Below, in pieces: positions 25,675 to 31,705 of a stretch of DNA of 35,120 nucleotides; within the stretch, counting starts at the first letter, position 1, and the number at the start of each line of letters is the position of its first letter. Origin of the DNA: a virus; IMG/VR virus record IMGVR_UViG_3300009553_000054, positions 1 through 35,120 of that record; one strand, written 5' to 3'. The position numbers and the translations under genes were made by a program. Under the pieces are notes generated by a model. It searched no databases and had not been told where the DNA came from. It saw nothing but the letters and a program-made list of their open reading frames with translations.

Positions 25675-25742
25675 GAGTCGTGCTGATTGTGTTCGTCGTC
25701 GTGGTCCTCTACTACCACTTCGTGTTTCGTGAAGACGAGTGA
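25671..25742 (+). CDS. 23-residue single-pass membrane peptide
   Basis: ATG 25671 overlaps the previous stop (ATGA). Almost the whole product is one hydrophobic helix (VVLIVFVVVVLYYHFVF) ending in the charged REDE. It is the last gene before attP. Small hydrophobic phage peptides at the end of late operons can be holin- or lysis-regulator-like, but size and sequence do not decide this. Confidence 0.45.
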   Translation: MRVVLIVFVVVVLYYHFVFREDE

Positions 25743-25750
25743 CGGCAGCC

Positions 25751-25780
25751 GGTATATGCCGGTATATGCCCGTATATCCC
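25751..25780. repeat. three tandem near-identical decamers
   Basis: GGTATATGCC at 25751-25760 is repeated exactly at 25761-25770 and in changed form (CGTATATCCC) at 25771-25780. Each unit is close to a palindrome, and the 10-base period puts the units on one face of the helix. It could bind an excisionase-like protein or a repressor; it begins nine bases after the last late gene. Confidence 0.6.
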
Positions 25781-25781
25781 C

Positions 25782-25886
25782 TTTGCCGTCTCACCCGTTG
25801 GGCGGGAGGCCTCAGCATCTTCCCGTGCGGCGGCCCTCATTCCGAGGGGCAGGGAGTTGACCGATACCCTGTGCGGAGACGGCAAA
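25782..25886 (+). ncRNA. candidate structured RNA (multi-hairpin, closed by an 11-bp stem)
   Basis: TTTGCCGTCTC at 25782-25792 is perfectly complementary to GAGACGGCAAA at 25876-25886. Inside lie three possible hairpins: CCCG/CGGG (25794-25797 with 25803-25806), CCCTC/GAGGG (25834-25838 with 25844-25848, loop ATTCC), and CAGGG/CCCTG (25850-25854 with 25867-25871). Together they form a multi-branched fold. No known RNA family is recognised, and the strand is not certain because the pairing holds on both. Possibly a non-coding RNA or protein-binding DNA dyad. Confidence 0.35.
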
Positions 25887-26069
25887 CCCACAACGCGCGG
25901 CCGGGACACGTTAAGACCCCCCCGCATTCCAGCACCCGGTTGGCTGGCGCTAAGGGATGCCCGCTTTTAGGCGGTCAAAGCCCCGCGCTGGCAAAGTCAT
26001 ACGGCGTGTCCCAGCACGCCCAACACATCAAGCGGGCCACGGTCCGCCTAACGCCCGAACCTTTCTATT

Positions 26070-26089
26070 CTGACCCCCATCTGACCCCC
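26070..26089 (+). repeat. left integrase arm-type sites
   Basis: CTGACCCCC occurs at 26070-26078 and again at 26081-26089, an 11-base spacing of about one helical turn. An identical pair with the same orientation and spacing lies on the other side of the core. This is the arrangement expected for binding of the integrase N-terminal domain. The role is inferred from position and symmetry. Confidence 0.6.
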
Positions 26090-26120
26090 AGCCCCGCGAG
26101 CGCGGACCGAGGGTGTGAAA

Positions 26121-26237
26121 TTGCTAAGGAATTTGGAGGCGCCGAACGGATTTGAACCGTTGATCGAGGTTTTGCAGCCCTATACCCGCACTTTTCGAGG
26201 TTCCGGTTCCGGCCTGTTTCGCGAATTTCCTAAGCAT
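26121..26237. repeat. imperfect inverted repeat flanking the attP core
   Basis: TTGCTAAGGAATTTG (26121-26135) and the reverse complement of 26223-26237 (ATGCTTAGGAAATTC) agree at 11 of 15 positions, including TGCT-x-AGGAA. They bracket the tRNA-derived core and could be further recombinase or accessory-protein sites. Confidence 0.4.
26134..26177 (-). other. attP: attP core: 3' part of a tRNA-Cys(GCA) gene
   Basis: Read on the minus strand, 44 bases begin in the anticodon loop (CTGCAAA, anticodon GCA), continue through a variable region and a perfect T-arm (AACGG, loop TTCAAAT, CCGTT), and end GGCGCC-T-CCA. The T discriminator is typical of tRNA-Cys. The anticodon 5' half-stem, D-arm and 5' acceptor strand are absent: the bases beyond 26177 do not pair. 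A phage that integrates into the 3' end of tRNA-Cys carries exactly such a fragment to restore the gene. Integrase lies next to it. With phage genes on both sides, this is attP rather than attL or attR. Confidence 0.8.
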
Positions 26238-26280
26238 TTTGCCGGGTTGACTTCTCGTTGGTTATCTGTATTCGTCGTTT

Positions 26281-26323
26281 TTGACCCCTGTTTATTTCTC
26301 ATTCTGACCCCCGCCTGACCCCC
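26281..26323 (+). repeat. right integrase arm-type sites
   Basis: CTGACCCCC at 26304-26312 and 26315-26323 repeats the left pair with the same 11-base spacing, and a diverged copy TTGACCCCT lies at 26281-26289. The two perfect copies fall inside the last codons of the minus-strand gene 26299-26538. Confidence 0.6.
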
Positions 26324-26538
26324 GACGACGTTCTGGGCACACCTTCCAGCCACCGTGTAAACTCGTCGAATTCTTCTCGTGTCAATCGGCAACCATAAGG
26401 CACTGCCCGCCCATCGTCCACGCGGGCAAACCGTCCGCAATAGCGGCACGGTCCCCAATCTTCGACTGGTGGTGGAGGAACCGGTGAATGCTTGCCGAAA
26501 CACAGAAACTCAGGTCGTCTCATGTCCGCCGCCCTCAT
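26299..26538 (-). CDS. 79-residue zinc-finger-like protein coupled to integrase
   Basis: ATG 26538 overlaps the integrase stop (ATGA), so the two are probably translated together. EFLCFGKHSP is followed by a proline run, then CRYCGRFARVDDGRAVPYGC and a helix TREEFDEFTRWLEG. The C-x-x-C plus a distant cysteine, and an earlier C/H pair, could bind zinc. The final residues are encoded by the integrase arm repeats, so the gene ends inside attP. Being co-expressed with the integrase it could be an accessory or directionality factor, but no excisionase family is recognised; function is not known. Confidence 0.6.
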   Translation of the reverse strand: MRAADMRRPEFLCFGKHSPVPPPPVEDWGPCRYCGRFARVDDGRAVPYGCRLTREEFDEFTRWLEGVPRTSSGVRRGSE

Positions 26539-27686
26539 GCCCCGAGGCCCGCCAGCTTCTGGGCGGCCTCGCGCAGGTCATCCGGCGAGACGATGTTGTA
26601 CCGCTGAAAGACCGCGAACGTCCGATGCCCGGTGAGCGCCATGGCGACCTTGGCGGGCACGCCCCGCCGGACCATGTTGCGGATCGCGGTGCGGCGAAAG
26701 TCATGGCCCAACTTGCCGGGCTGGCCGGCGGCCACGCACGCCGCGGCCCAGGCCTTATCGAATCGCTTGATGGGTTTCGCCCGTCGGGGCGAGTCCTTTG
26801 CCGCGCCCCCCCGCTTCGTCGCGTAGGTCCGAAAGAACAGCCACCGACAGATCACGCCGGTCGCGGCCAGTGCGTCGACCTTGTCGCGTTGCTCCCGGAG
26901 GACGCGCCGAAGTTCCGGCGTAAACGGGAATTCGCGCGCGTCCTCATTCTTGGTCGTGTGGGGATCGAGGGTGAGCGTCCCGGCATTGAAGTCGACTTGG
27001 CGCCACTCCAGCGTTAAGACCTCGCTCGGGATGCGCCACCCCGTGATGTAGGCGACCGTCACGACCGGCCGCAGCTCTGGCGGCAACTTCGCCCGGACGG
27101 CTTCAAAGGCGGCGGCCTCGAAGTAGCCAAGCCGGACATTGTGCTCGGCCAGATTGGCGATGTGGGGCGCCGCCGTGCTGAGCCGCTCGTGCTGCGTCGC
27201 GAGCGAGAACATGCGGCGCAGGAGGATGAGATCCTTATTGACGGTGGCCGCCTTGGCGCCCTCGTCCAATCGGTGTTGCGTGAACGCTTCGATGCGGTCC
27301 CGGCGAATCTGGTGCATCTTGGTCCCGCCGCCGAAGAACGGCTCGAGATGCAGCCGGAAGCGATACTCGTTCTCGCGCAGGGTCTTGCGATCATTGTTGC
27401 GGTAGTTGGCGACCACGGCTTGGTACGCCTCGGTCAGCGTGATCGTGTTGATGTCGGGACCGACGGCCACGCCCTTGTTGCGGTCCGCCATCAGCGCCGT
27501 CCACGCCCGCATCGCCAAGCGTTCGTCCGCCGTCTTCGTGCTGCGCTTCACGGGTCGGTTCGTCGCCGGGTCGTGATACCGCATCGTCCAGATCGTGCGG
27601 CCCTTGTTTCGAATGAGGCCGGTGCCCTCGATGGTCTGCGTGCCGTCGGGGCGTGTCTTGATCGTCAGATCGTGTCCGCGTGGCAC
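26535..27686 (-). CDS. int: tyrosine site-specific integrase
   Basis: The product is 383 residues from GTG 27686, preceded by AAGGGGG and coupled to the gene before it (TAGTG). N-terminal arm-binding and core-binding domains (about 1-70 and 75-180) precede the catalytic domain. All catalytic residues are visible: R218 in YITGWRIPSEVL, K246 in TTKNED, H328 and R331 in HDFRRTAIRNM, H354 in LTGHRTF, and Y363 in FQRYNI. It recombines attP with the host tRNA-Cys gene. The gene reads towards attP, whose arm repeats overlap the following small gene. Full length with no sign of damage. Confidence 0.95.
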   Translation of the reverse strand: MPRGHDLTIKTRPDGTQTIEGTGLIRNKGRTIWTMRYHDPATNRPVKRSTKTADERLAMRAWTALMADRNKGVAVGPDINTITLTEAYQAVVANYRNNDRKTLRENEYRFRLHLEPFFGGGTKMHQIRRDRIEAFTQHRLDEGAKAATVNKDLILLRRMFSLATQHERLSTAAPHIANLAEHNVRLGYFEAAAFEAVRAKLPPELRPVVTVAYITGWRIPSEVLTLEWRQVDFNAGTLTLDPHTTKNEDAREFPFTPELRRVLREQRDKVDALAATGVICRWLFFRTYATKRGGAAKDSPRRAKPIKRFDKAWAAACVAAGQPGKLGHDFRRTAIRNMVRRGVPAKVAMALTGHRTFAVFQRYNIVSPDDLREAAQKLAGLGA

Positions 27687-27838
27687 TACTGGCCCCCTTT
27701 CGTTGCCGCGTTTGCTTCGTCGTCGTCGACTGTCTCCAGCGGCTTCCCGGTGGCGACCCGGACGGCGTCTTGGGTCTTACCGCAATAGCCGCAGCGGGTT
27801 TGGTCGAGACGGCTCGTGTTCCGACAGAGCACACCCAT
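27686..27838 (-). CDS. 50-residue cysteine-containing protein before integrase
   Basis: ATG 27838, stop TAG at 27688-27686 sharing its last base with the integrase GTG. The product begins MGVLCRNTSRLDQTRCGYCG and ends with an acidic, then alanine/lysine tail. C16-x-x-C19 plus C5 may bind zinc. GGAGG lies 12 bases upstream, a long spacing; an ATG seven bases earlier is closer to it but gives only a 22-codon frame without the cysteine motif. Coupling suggests the order of this operon matters for integrase expression. Function unknown. Confidence 0.5.
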   Translation of the reverse strand: MGVLCRNTSRLDQTRCGYCGKTQDAVRVATGKPLETVDDDEANAATKGGQ

Positions 27839-27855
27839 ACGTCATGACTGCCTCC

Positions 27856-27996
27856 TCACTGCACATGCCCGCAGCGGCGACACCGCCGCCAGCACCAGCG
27901 CACGTCGTTGCCGCGGTCGAACACCTGCTCGACGTAGGCGTGCCTGAACCAGCACCGCCACCCGGCGCGCTTCCATTGGCCCCGCGTCCTTCTCAT
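27856..27996 (-). CDS. 46-residue zinc-ribbon protein (DUF1660-like)
   Basis: ATG 27996 overlaps the stop of the gene before (ATGA). The product is basic and tryptophan-rich, with WRCWFRHAYV and a terminal WCWRRCRRCGHVQ. C-x-x-x-H early and C-x-x-C-G near the end follow the same design as the 34-residue protein at 33-137. GGAGG for the next gene starts right after its stop. Possibly nucleic-acid-binding; function unknown. Confidence 0.6.
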   Translation of the reverse strand: MRRTRGQWKRAGWRCWFRHAYVEQVFDRGNDVRWCWRRCRRCGHVQ

Positions 27997-28301
27997 TGGT
28001 CGCCTTTCGGCGCATCCTCTTGCGCGGCGAGAGCTTCCTCGCGGGTGAGCAGGCGATTGAGCCGCACCCCGGGCGGGGGCGCGGGCAGCTCCTCCGAGAG
28101 CACTTGCCCGCCGGGGTTGCAACCCATCTCGTGGGCGCGGCGGATCGCGGCCAGCCCCCATTCCGCGCCCGGCATGGACTGCGGCAAGAGGTGCGCCCGC
28201 GCGGCCTCGGCGTCGTCGTCATCGACCTGGACGATTGCCACCCCGAGGAAGCCGCCGCGCTCCGCGTCGGCAAACGAGAGCCAAAACGTTTTCATCCCCA
28301 T
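27993..28301 (-). CDS. conserved phage protein (NPGG motif), first gene of the integrase operon
   Basis: The product is 102 residues from ATG 28301, or 96-100 if ATG 28295, which has AAGGG six bases before it. MKTFWLSFADAERGGFLGVA, then an acidic IVQVDDDDAEAA, EMGCNPGGQV and NRLLTREEA form a pattern I know from many uncharacterised phage proteins. No catalytic motif. It is the promoter-proximal gene of the minus-strand operon that continues through two small proteins into integrase; a 95-base divergent gap lies before it. Confidence 0.65.
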   Translation of the reverse strand: MGMKTFWLSFADAERGGFLGVAIVQVDDDDAEAARAHLLPQSMPGAEWGLAAIRRAHEMGCNPGGQVLSEELPAPPPGVRLNRLLTREEALAAQEDAPKGDQ

Positions 28302-28396
28302 CCCTTACGTCCCCCTTTTCCAGCGCGATCCTATACCGAGGCAGCCTTGGAAGGCTAGCATGGTAAGATAGGCAACTTTCCAGCGAGGGCCGCGCC
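28302..28396. promoter_or_regulatory. divergent control region
   Basis: This gap separates the minus-strand integrase operon from the plus-strand genes at 28397. It holds a dyad AGCCTT-GG-AAGGCT (28343-28356) midway, and a direct repeat TTTCCAGCG at 28317-28325 and 28377-28385, exactly 60 bases apart. Hexamers resembling sigma70 boxes are weak on both strands (TATAGG on the minus strand near 28332). The dyad may be an operator for both directions. No transcription data are available from sequence alone. Confidence 0.4.
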
Positions 28397-29206
28397 ATGA
28401 CCGACGAGAACCAGACCCGACGCCACGCCGCGATGTTCCAAGCGGCGGCCGAGAAATACGGCTTCCCACAACCCACCGTCGACGAACTCGCCGACGAGGC
28501 CCGCTCCACCGCCTACCTGCGGGCGCTGGTCGCCCACGTCCACAAACACGACTGGTCTGCCGCGCACGAACTCCGCGTCGGTCGCCCGCAAGCCGAGTGG
28601 ACCGCCGCCGACGTGGAGTCCTTCGACCGGCTGCTCCTCGGGAAGACGCGGCCGTCGCACGAGCTCGACCCCGGCGTGCACGTCTTTCACGGCGTGGATC
28701 TCGGCGATCAGTTCCCCGTCACCGAGGCGTGCCTGCGCGAGCTCGCGCACGACAGCCTCGAGCACCTGATGGACATGCGGCGGCGCGGCCCCGAGAAGCC
28801 GCTGCCGATTCTCGCCGTCGTGCTGCTGACGACGGGCCAGGCGAAGCTGGTCATGCCGCCGAGTGATGACCGGATCGGGATGTTGAAGGCGCTCGCCCGG
28901 ACCCAGCCGGTGTTCGGGTTCGCGCTGACGTTCGACGGCTGGCAGCACCACATCGAGCGCGCCGACGCCACCGGCAAGCCGGCCAAGGCCGGGAAGGTCG
29001 ACGCGATCTTCCAGCACGTGATGACGCGGGAGCTGCGCTTGGTCAAGCGCCGGACCTATCGACTGGAGGGCGCACGGCGCAAGCGCGTGGTGTTCGACGA
29101 CCCGCCGCCGCCCGACATGAACCCGCGCGATCCGACCAGCCCGACGCTCGACGATCCCTACGCCGAGATATTCGTCACCGTGCCGCCGGTGCGCGGCCCG
29201 CAGTAA
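28397..29206 (+). CDS. hypothetical phage protein, 269 residues
   Basis: ATG 28397 with GAGGG upstream (28384-28388). No domain is recognised. The product has a helical N-terminus (TRRHAAMFQAAAEKYGFPQP), a central stretch LPILAVVLLTTGQAKLVMPP with FALTFDGWQHHIERAD, and a proline- and arginine-rich C-terminus. The middle looks like a compact alpha/beta domain. First of four plus-strand genes between the divergent region and the convergent stop at 30400. Confidence 0.6.
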   Translation: MTDENQTRRHAAMFQAAAEKYGFPQPTVDELADEARSTAYLRALVAHVHKHDWSAAHELRVGRPQAEWTAADVESFDRLLLGKTRPSHELDPGVHVFHGVDLGDQFPVTEACLRELAHDSLEHLMDMRRRGPEKPLPILAVVLLTTGQAKLVMPPSDDRIGMLKALARTQPVFGFALTFDGWQHHIERADATGKPAKAGKVDAIFQHVMTRELRLVKRRTYRLEGARRKRVVFDDPPPPDMNPRDPTSPTLDDPYAEIFVTVPPVRGPQ

Positions 29207-29220
29207 CAGGAGAGGACCCG

Positions 29221-29676
29221 ATGGACCTTGACCGCCTCTACGACATTCTCCGCGCCACGACCGTGCAATTGCGCAAGGGTGCCGAGATTGAGCGCGAGCG
29301 CGTCGGCCATCTCGACGTGACGCACGTCTGGGCGATGCCGCACGAGAGCGAGGCGCAGCCGCACGTCGAGAAAGTGGATTGCGAACTGCTCGTGATCGGC
29401 GTGGACCGGGCGCGCGCCGAGCCGCTCAAGGCGGAACTCCAGACGATCTTGGATGACTACCCGGCGCCCGAGCGGCTCGCCGGCGGGCCGTCCTACATCG
29501 AACTCGGCGCGGCGATCGGCGACCAAGGCGCGGCGTTTCAGCTCTTCGCGCTCGGCCAAGTGCTCGGCCTCTGGAAAGTGATCACGCCGACGATGTTCGG
29601 GATCACGGGCGCGGAGGCGAAGACCCTTGCCGGCCAAGGCTTCGTGATGGTCTCGGGCTACCGGCGCAAGCCGTAA
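29221..29676 (+). CDS. hypothetical phage protein, 151 residues
   Basis: ATG 29221 follows AGGAGAGGA. MDLDRLYDILRATTVQLRKG is a helical start; the rest is alpha/beta with VDCELLVIGVDRARAEPLKA, GPSYIELGAAIGDQ and an ending GFVMVSGYRRKP. No family is recognised. Same strand and close spacing with the genes on both sides point to one transcript. Confidence 0.6.
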   Translation: MDLDRLYDILRATTVQLRKGAEIERERVGHLDVTHVWAMPHESEAQPHVEKVDCELLVIGVDRARAEPLKAELQTILDDYPAPERLAGGPSYIELGAAIGDQGAAFQLFALGQVLGLWKVITPTMFGITGAEAKTLAGQGFVMVSGYRRKP

Positions 29677-29687
29677 AGGAGCTGGTT

Positions 29688-29969
29688 ATGGACGACGCCA
29701 TCCTGCGGGAATTGACCCTGCTCCGACACGGCCTCTGTCCCGCCTGCCTGCACCCGCTCCCGGCCCAGCGCCCGCGCACCTACACGTGCTCCGAGGCGTG
29801 TCACGCGGCGTGGATCGCGCAGATCATCGCGCGCCACGGCGAGACGCGGCCGATCACGTCGAGCGCCACCGGCAAAACGTACTTGGTGCCGACGCGCGTC
29901 ATTCTCGAGCAGGGCATTACCGGCGCGGATCTCCCGCGCTTTCCCGAAGCCCCCCCGACGAAGCCGTAA
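29688..29969 (+). CDS. 93-residue zinc-ribbon protein
   Basis: ATG 29688 after AAAGGAG. The N-terminal half has CPACLHPL and YTCSEACHAAW, a C-x-x-C ... C-x-x-x-C zinc-binding arrangement, with a helix following. The C-terminal half (KTYLVPTRVILEQGITG) resembles a small beta domain. Possibly a regulator or nucleic-acid-binding protein; no family name is supported. Overlaps the next start by one base (TAATG). Confidence 0.6.
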   Translation: MDDAILRELTLLRHGLCPACLHPLPAQRPRTYTCSEACHAAWIAQIIARHGETRPITSSATGKTYLVPTRVILEQGITGADLPRFPEAPPTKP

Positions 29970-30400
29970 TGCTCCTGCATTGGATTCTCGACGAGGACGG
30001 CGACCCCCAAGCGGTCGACCTGTTCACGTGGGCGGCGTGGATAGAGGACCGCCCCGCCGAGCGGGTCATCCTGCAGGATCGCCCCACGCCCGGCTGCATG
30101 GTCTCGACGGTGTTCCTCGGCCTCGATCACAGCTTCCGCTTGGAACCTGGGCCGCCGGTGCTGTGGGAGACGATGATTTTCGGCGGGCCGTTCGATGGGT
30201 TCCACGATCGCTACACCAGCCGCCTCACCGCGCTGCGCGGCCACGCGCGGGCGCTCGCCTTGGTCGAGGCGTACTACCGCGTGCCGCGCAAAACCAAACA
30301 GGCGATGCAGAAGTTTTTCTGCGGGGACCAGCGGCGCGTGCAGCCGTCCGAGGCCCGACGGCTGCGGCGCGCACTGCTGCGCCTCCAGTGGGCCGCCTAA
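29969..30400 (+). CDS. conserved phage protein, 143 residues
   Basis: ATG 29969 shares a base with the preceding stop. CMVSTVFLGLDHSF, LWETMIFGGPFDGF, DRYTSRLTALRGHARAL is a pattern found in many phage hypothetical proteins ('V-S-T-V-F-L-G-x-D-H-x-F ... E-T-M-x-F-G-G ... R-Y ... A-x-x-G-H'). Function is unknown. Its TAA (30398-30400) overlaps the TAG of the oppositely oriented next gene, so transcription converges with no spacer. Confidence 0.65.
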   Translation: MLLHWILDEDGDPQAVDLFTWAAWIEDRPAERVILQDRPTPGCMVSTVFLGLDHSFRLEPGPPVLWETMIFGGPFDGFHDRYTSRLTALRGHARALALVEAYYRVPRKTKQAMQKFFCGDQRRVQPSEARRLRRALLRLQWAA

Positions 30401-30999
30401 ATCACCAGGCCATTGATCGACAGGGGTCGGTCCTCATAGGCGTCCGCCATCGTTTTGAGGAGGACGCGCACCGTGGTGCCGCCCGTGATCCCCGCCGTCG
30501 AAATCCCTTGGTCGTCGGCCGTGTCGGCCAGCGCCGTCCGCACCGCGAGGGGCAGCGATCCAAACGTTGAATCGAGGGTCACGCCTCCACTGAAGAGGGA
30601 GGGCGGCGGACTGCCCGTCGCCGCCGCGTAGATCGCGCCAAACCGCTGGACGAAGCTGAACACGCCGAGCACCGTGCGCACGACGGCCGCCCACGTCAAC
30701 GCGGTCGTCACCCACCCCGCCGGGAGGTTGGCCGCTTCCAAGAACGCCTTCGTGGCCGTCACTTGTCCGCCGGTCAGCGTCGCCGTCAGATCCAGCGGCA
30801 ACGCCTGCACATCCACTTGGCTCGCCAACAGTGCATGGTCGCTCGCGGAGAGATCCGCCCCCACGACCATCCACGGTTCCACGCCGTAATCCATGGCCCC
30901 ATACGCGCCGGCAATGACATCCCGGAAGTATTTCGGCCGACGCCGATCCGCGTCGGTCCCCGCCCCAACCACCGGCACGACGTAGAGGCGATTCGCCAT
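30397..30999 (-). CDS. conserved phage protein, 200 residues
   Basis: ATG 30999 behind AAGGAGG. MANRLYVVPVVGAGTDADRR, PKYF, GAMDYGVEPWMVVGADLSA and a helical middle (GWVTTALTWAAVVRTVLGVF) match a group of uncharacterised proteins I associate with uncultured siphoviruses. They are often encoded near tail or moron genes and might be structural. Last gene of the minus-strand block, ending tail to tail with the plus-strand operon. Confidence 0.6.
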   Translation of the reverse strand: MANRLYVVPVVGAGTDADRRRPKYFRDVIAGAYGAMDYGVEPWMVVGADLSASDHALLASQVDVQALPLDLTATLTGGQVTATKAFLEAANLPAGWVTTALTWAAVVRTVLGVFSFVQRFGAIYAAATGSPPPSLFSGGVTLDSTFGSLPLAVRTALADTADDQGISTAGITGGTTVRVLLKTMADAYEDRPLSINGLVI

Positions 31000-31005
31000 C
31001 CCTCC

Positions 31006-31272
31006 TTACCTCTCGGCCTCGATGATCCGCTCGGCGCAGTGCGTGCAAATCCGCTGGACCCCGGCGTTGGTCGGACTCAGCCCGCTCACCCGATAGACAA
31101 TCGCCGCCCCGCAGTGACGGCACGCGCCGGTGAATTGGTTGGTCATCACCTTCCACGTCCACGGTTCGTCGACGCGGAAGCAGACCCACCACTCGACCGG
31201 CGCGTGGGCGTCGAGATACTCGACCACGCCGTGTTCATCGAACGACGCGCGCCGTCCAATCGGCCAATCCAT
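31006..31272 (-). CDS. 88-residue zinc-ribbon protein
   Basis: ATG 31272 is chosen because it is the third unit of a tandem repeat whose first two units are closed mini-frames; a TTG at 31287 would extend it by five residues. CRHCGAAIV and ICTHCAERI provide two C-x-x-C pairs about 30 residues apart, a treble-clef or rubredoxin-like zinc site. The N-terminal half (EHGVVEYLDAHAPVEWWVCF) is not recognised. Its TAA lies inside the binding site of the next gene. Confidence 0.65.
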   Translation of the reverse strand: MDWPIGRRASFDEHGVVEYLDAHAPVEWWVCFRVDEPWTWKVMTNQFTGACRHCGAAIVYRVSGLSPTNAGVQRICTHCAERIIEAER

Positions 31273-31273
31273 G

Positions 31274-31292
31274 TCAATGCATGTCAATACAT
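31274..31292 (-). promoter_or_regulatory. two dipeptide mini-frames before a start codon
   Basis: On the minus strand, AAGGTGA (31301-31295) leads to ATG TAT TGA (31292-31284), then ATG CAT TGA (31282-31274), then the true start ATG GAT TGG at 31272. The three starts lie in a 10-base tandem repeat, so each is in another frame. The binding site is best spaced for the first ATG. Such mini-frames can hold ribosomes or drop peptidyl-tRNA and lower translation of the following gene. Confidence 0.45.
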
Positions 31293-31301
31293 ATTCACCT
31301 T

Positions 31302-31559
31302 TCAGCGGCTCCCCGGATCGCTATCCGGCTCCGGCGCTGAAGGCGTTTGCGACCACGGTTTGGATGGCGCGGGATCGAGCGCCTCGAACAGGGCGAGGTC
31401 CGGGCGCACGTCTGCGGGCCTTTCAAACATATCGAGGAAGGTCGCCGTGGGACAGATCAACGCCGGCGATCCGACCAGCGGCCCGTCCGCGAAGTTCACC
31501 AGCCGGTGTTCCACTTTGGTGGTGCCGCAGCGCCCGCAGCGAATCATCGCGTCCTTCAT
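31302..31559 (-). CDS. 85-residue zinc-ribbon-like protein
   Basis: ATG 31559 after AAAGG. MKDAMIRCGRCGTTKVEHRL, then LICPTATF, gives C-x-x-C, a histidine and a further cysteine. The C-terminus (DPAPSKPWSQTPSAPEPDSD) is low-complexity and probably disordered. No family. Precedes the mini-frame leader. Confidence 0.55.
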   Translation of the reverse strand: MKDAMIRCGRCGTTKVEHRLVNFADGPLVGSPALICPTATFLDMFERPADVRPDLALFEALDPAPSKPWSQTPSAPEPDSDPGSR

Positions 31560-31598
31560 GGGGTGCCTTTCAGGGGCAGTTTGCGGACGGGCTGCAAT

Positions 31599-31677
31599 CT
31601 AGGCACTCCTGTCATACCTAGTTCCCAGCCCCGTTGAACAGGTGATGCCCTGAATCGCTGCCTGCGTTCAATCAGGG
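31599..31677 (-). promoter_or_regulatory. candidate promoter/operator region
   Basis: In the 146-base gap before the gene at 31559, the minus strand has TTCAAC (31638-31633) and TATGAC (31616-31611) separated by 16 bases, a weak sigma70-like pair. CTAGG-N13-CCTAG (31599-31621) spans the -10 element. TTGAAC/GTTCAA (31634-31639 and 31666-31671) and CCCTGA/TCAGGG (31648-31653 and 31672-31677) interleave. Confidence 0.3.
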
Positions 31678-31705
31678 TACTGTTGCCCGCAAGACCTTCA
31701 CACCT

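Larger units (their letters stand above)
25743..26298 (+). other. gene-free attachment region
   Basis: No convincing gene is present on either strand for about 556 bases. The stretch holds, in order, tandem decamers, a candidate folded RNA, an unassigned part with several small hairpins (25890-26060), a pair of integrase arm-type repeats, the tRNA-derived core, and an AT-rich stretch before the right arm repeats. 26221-26280 has 26 G/C in 60 bases, the lowest I counted, consistent with a bendable attP arm. Confidence 0.7.

Noticed and set aside
25743-26060. CRISPR array suggested by the repeated decamers
   Set aside because: Only three units without spacers; the length and structure do not fit CRISPR repeats.
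25739-26155. Plus-strand open frame of 138 codons across the attP region
   Set aside because: No ribosome binding site, odd composition, and it runs through tandem decamers, the folded-RNA candidate and arm sites.
26134-26230. A complete tRNA-Cys gene
   Set aside because: Only the anticodon loop, T-arm and 3' acceptor half are present. The following bases do not form the anticodon stem, D-arm or 5' acceptor strand.
26247-26274. Promoter-like TTGACT and TATTCG with 16-base spacing pointing right
   Set aside because: The second box is poor, and it would read antisense into the integrase operon. AT-rich attP arms often give such chance matches.
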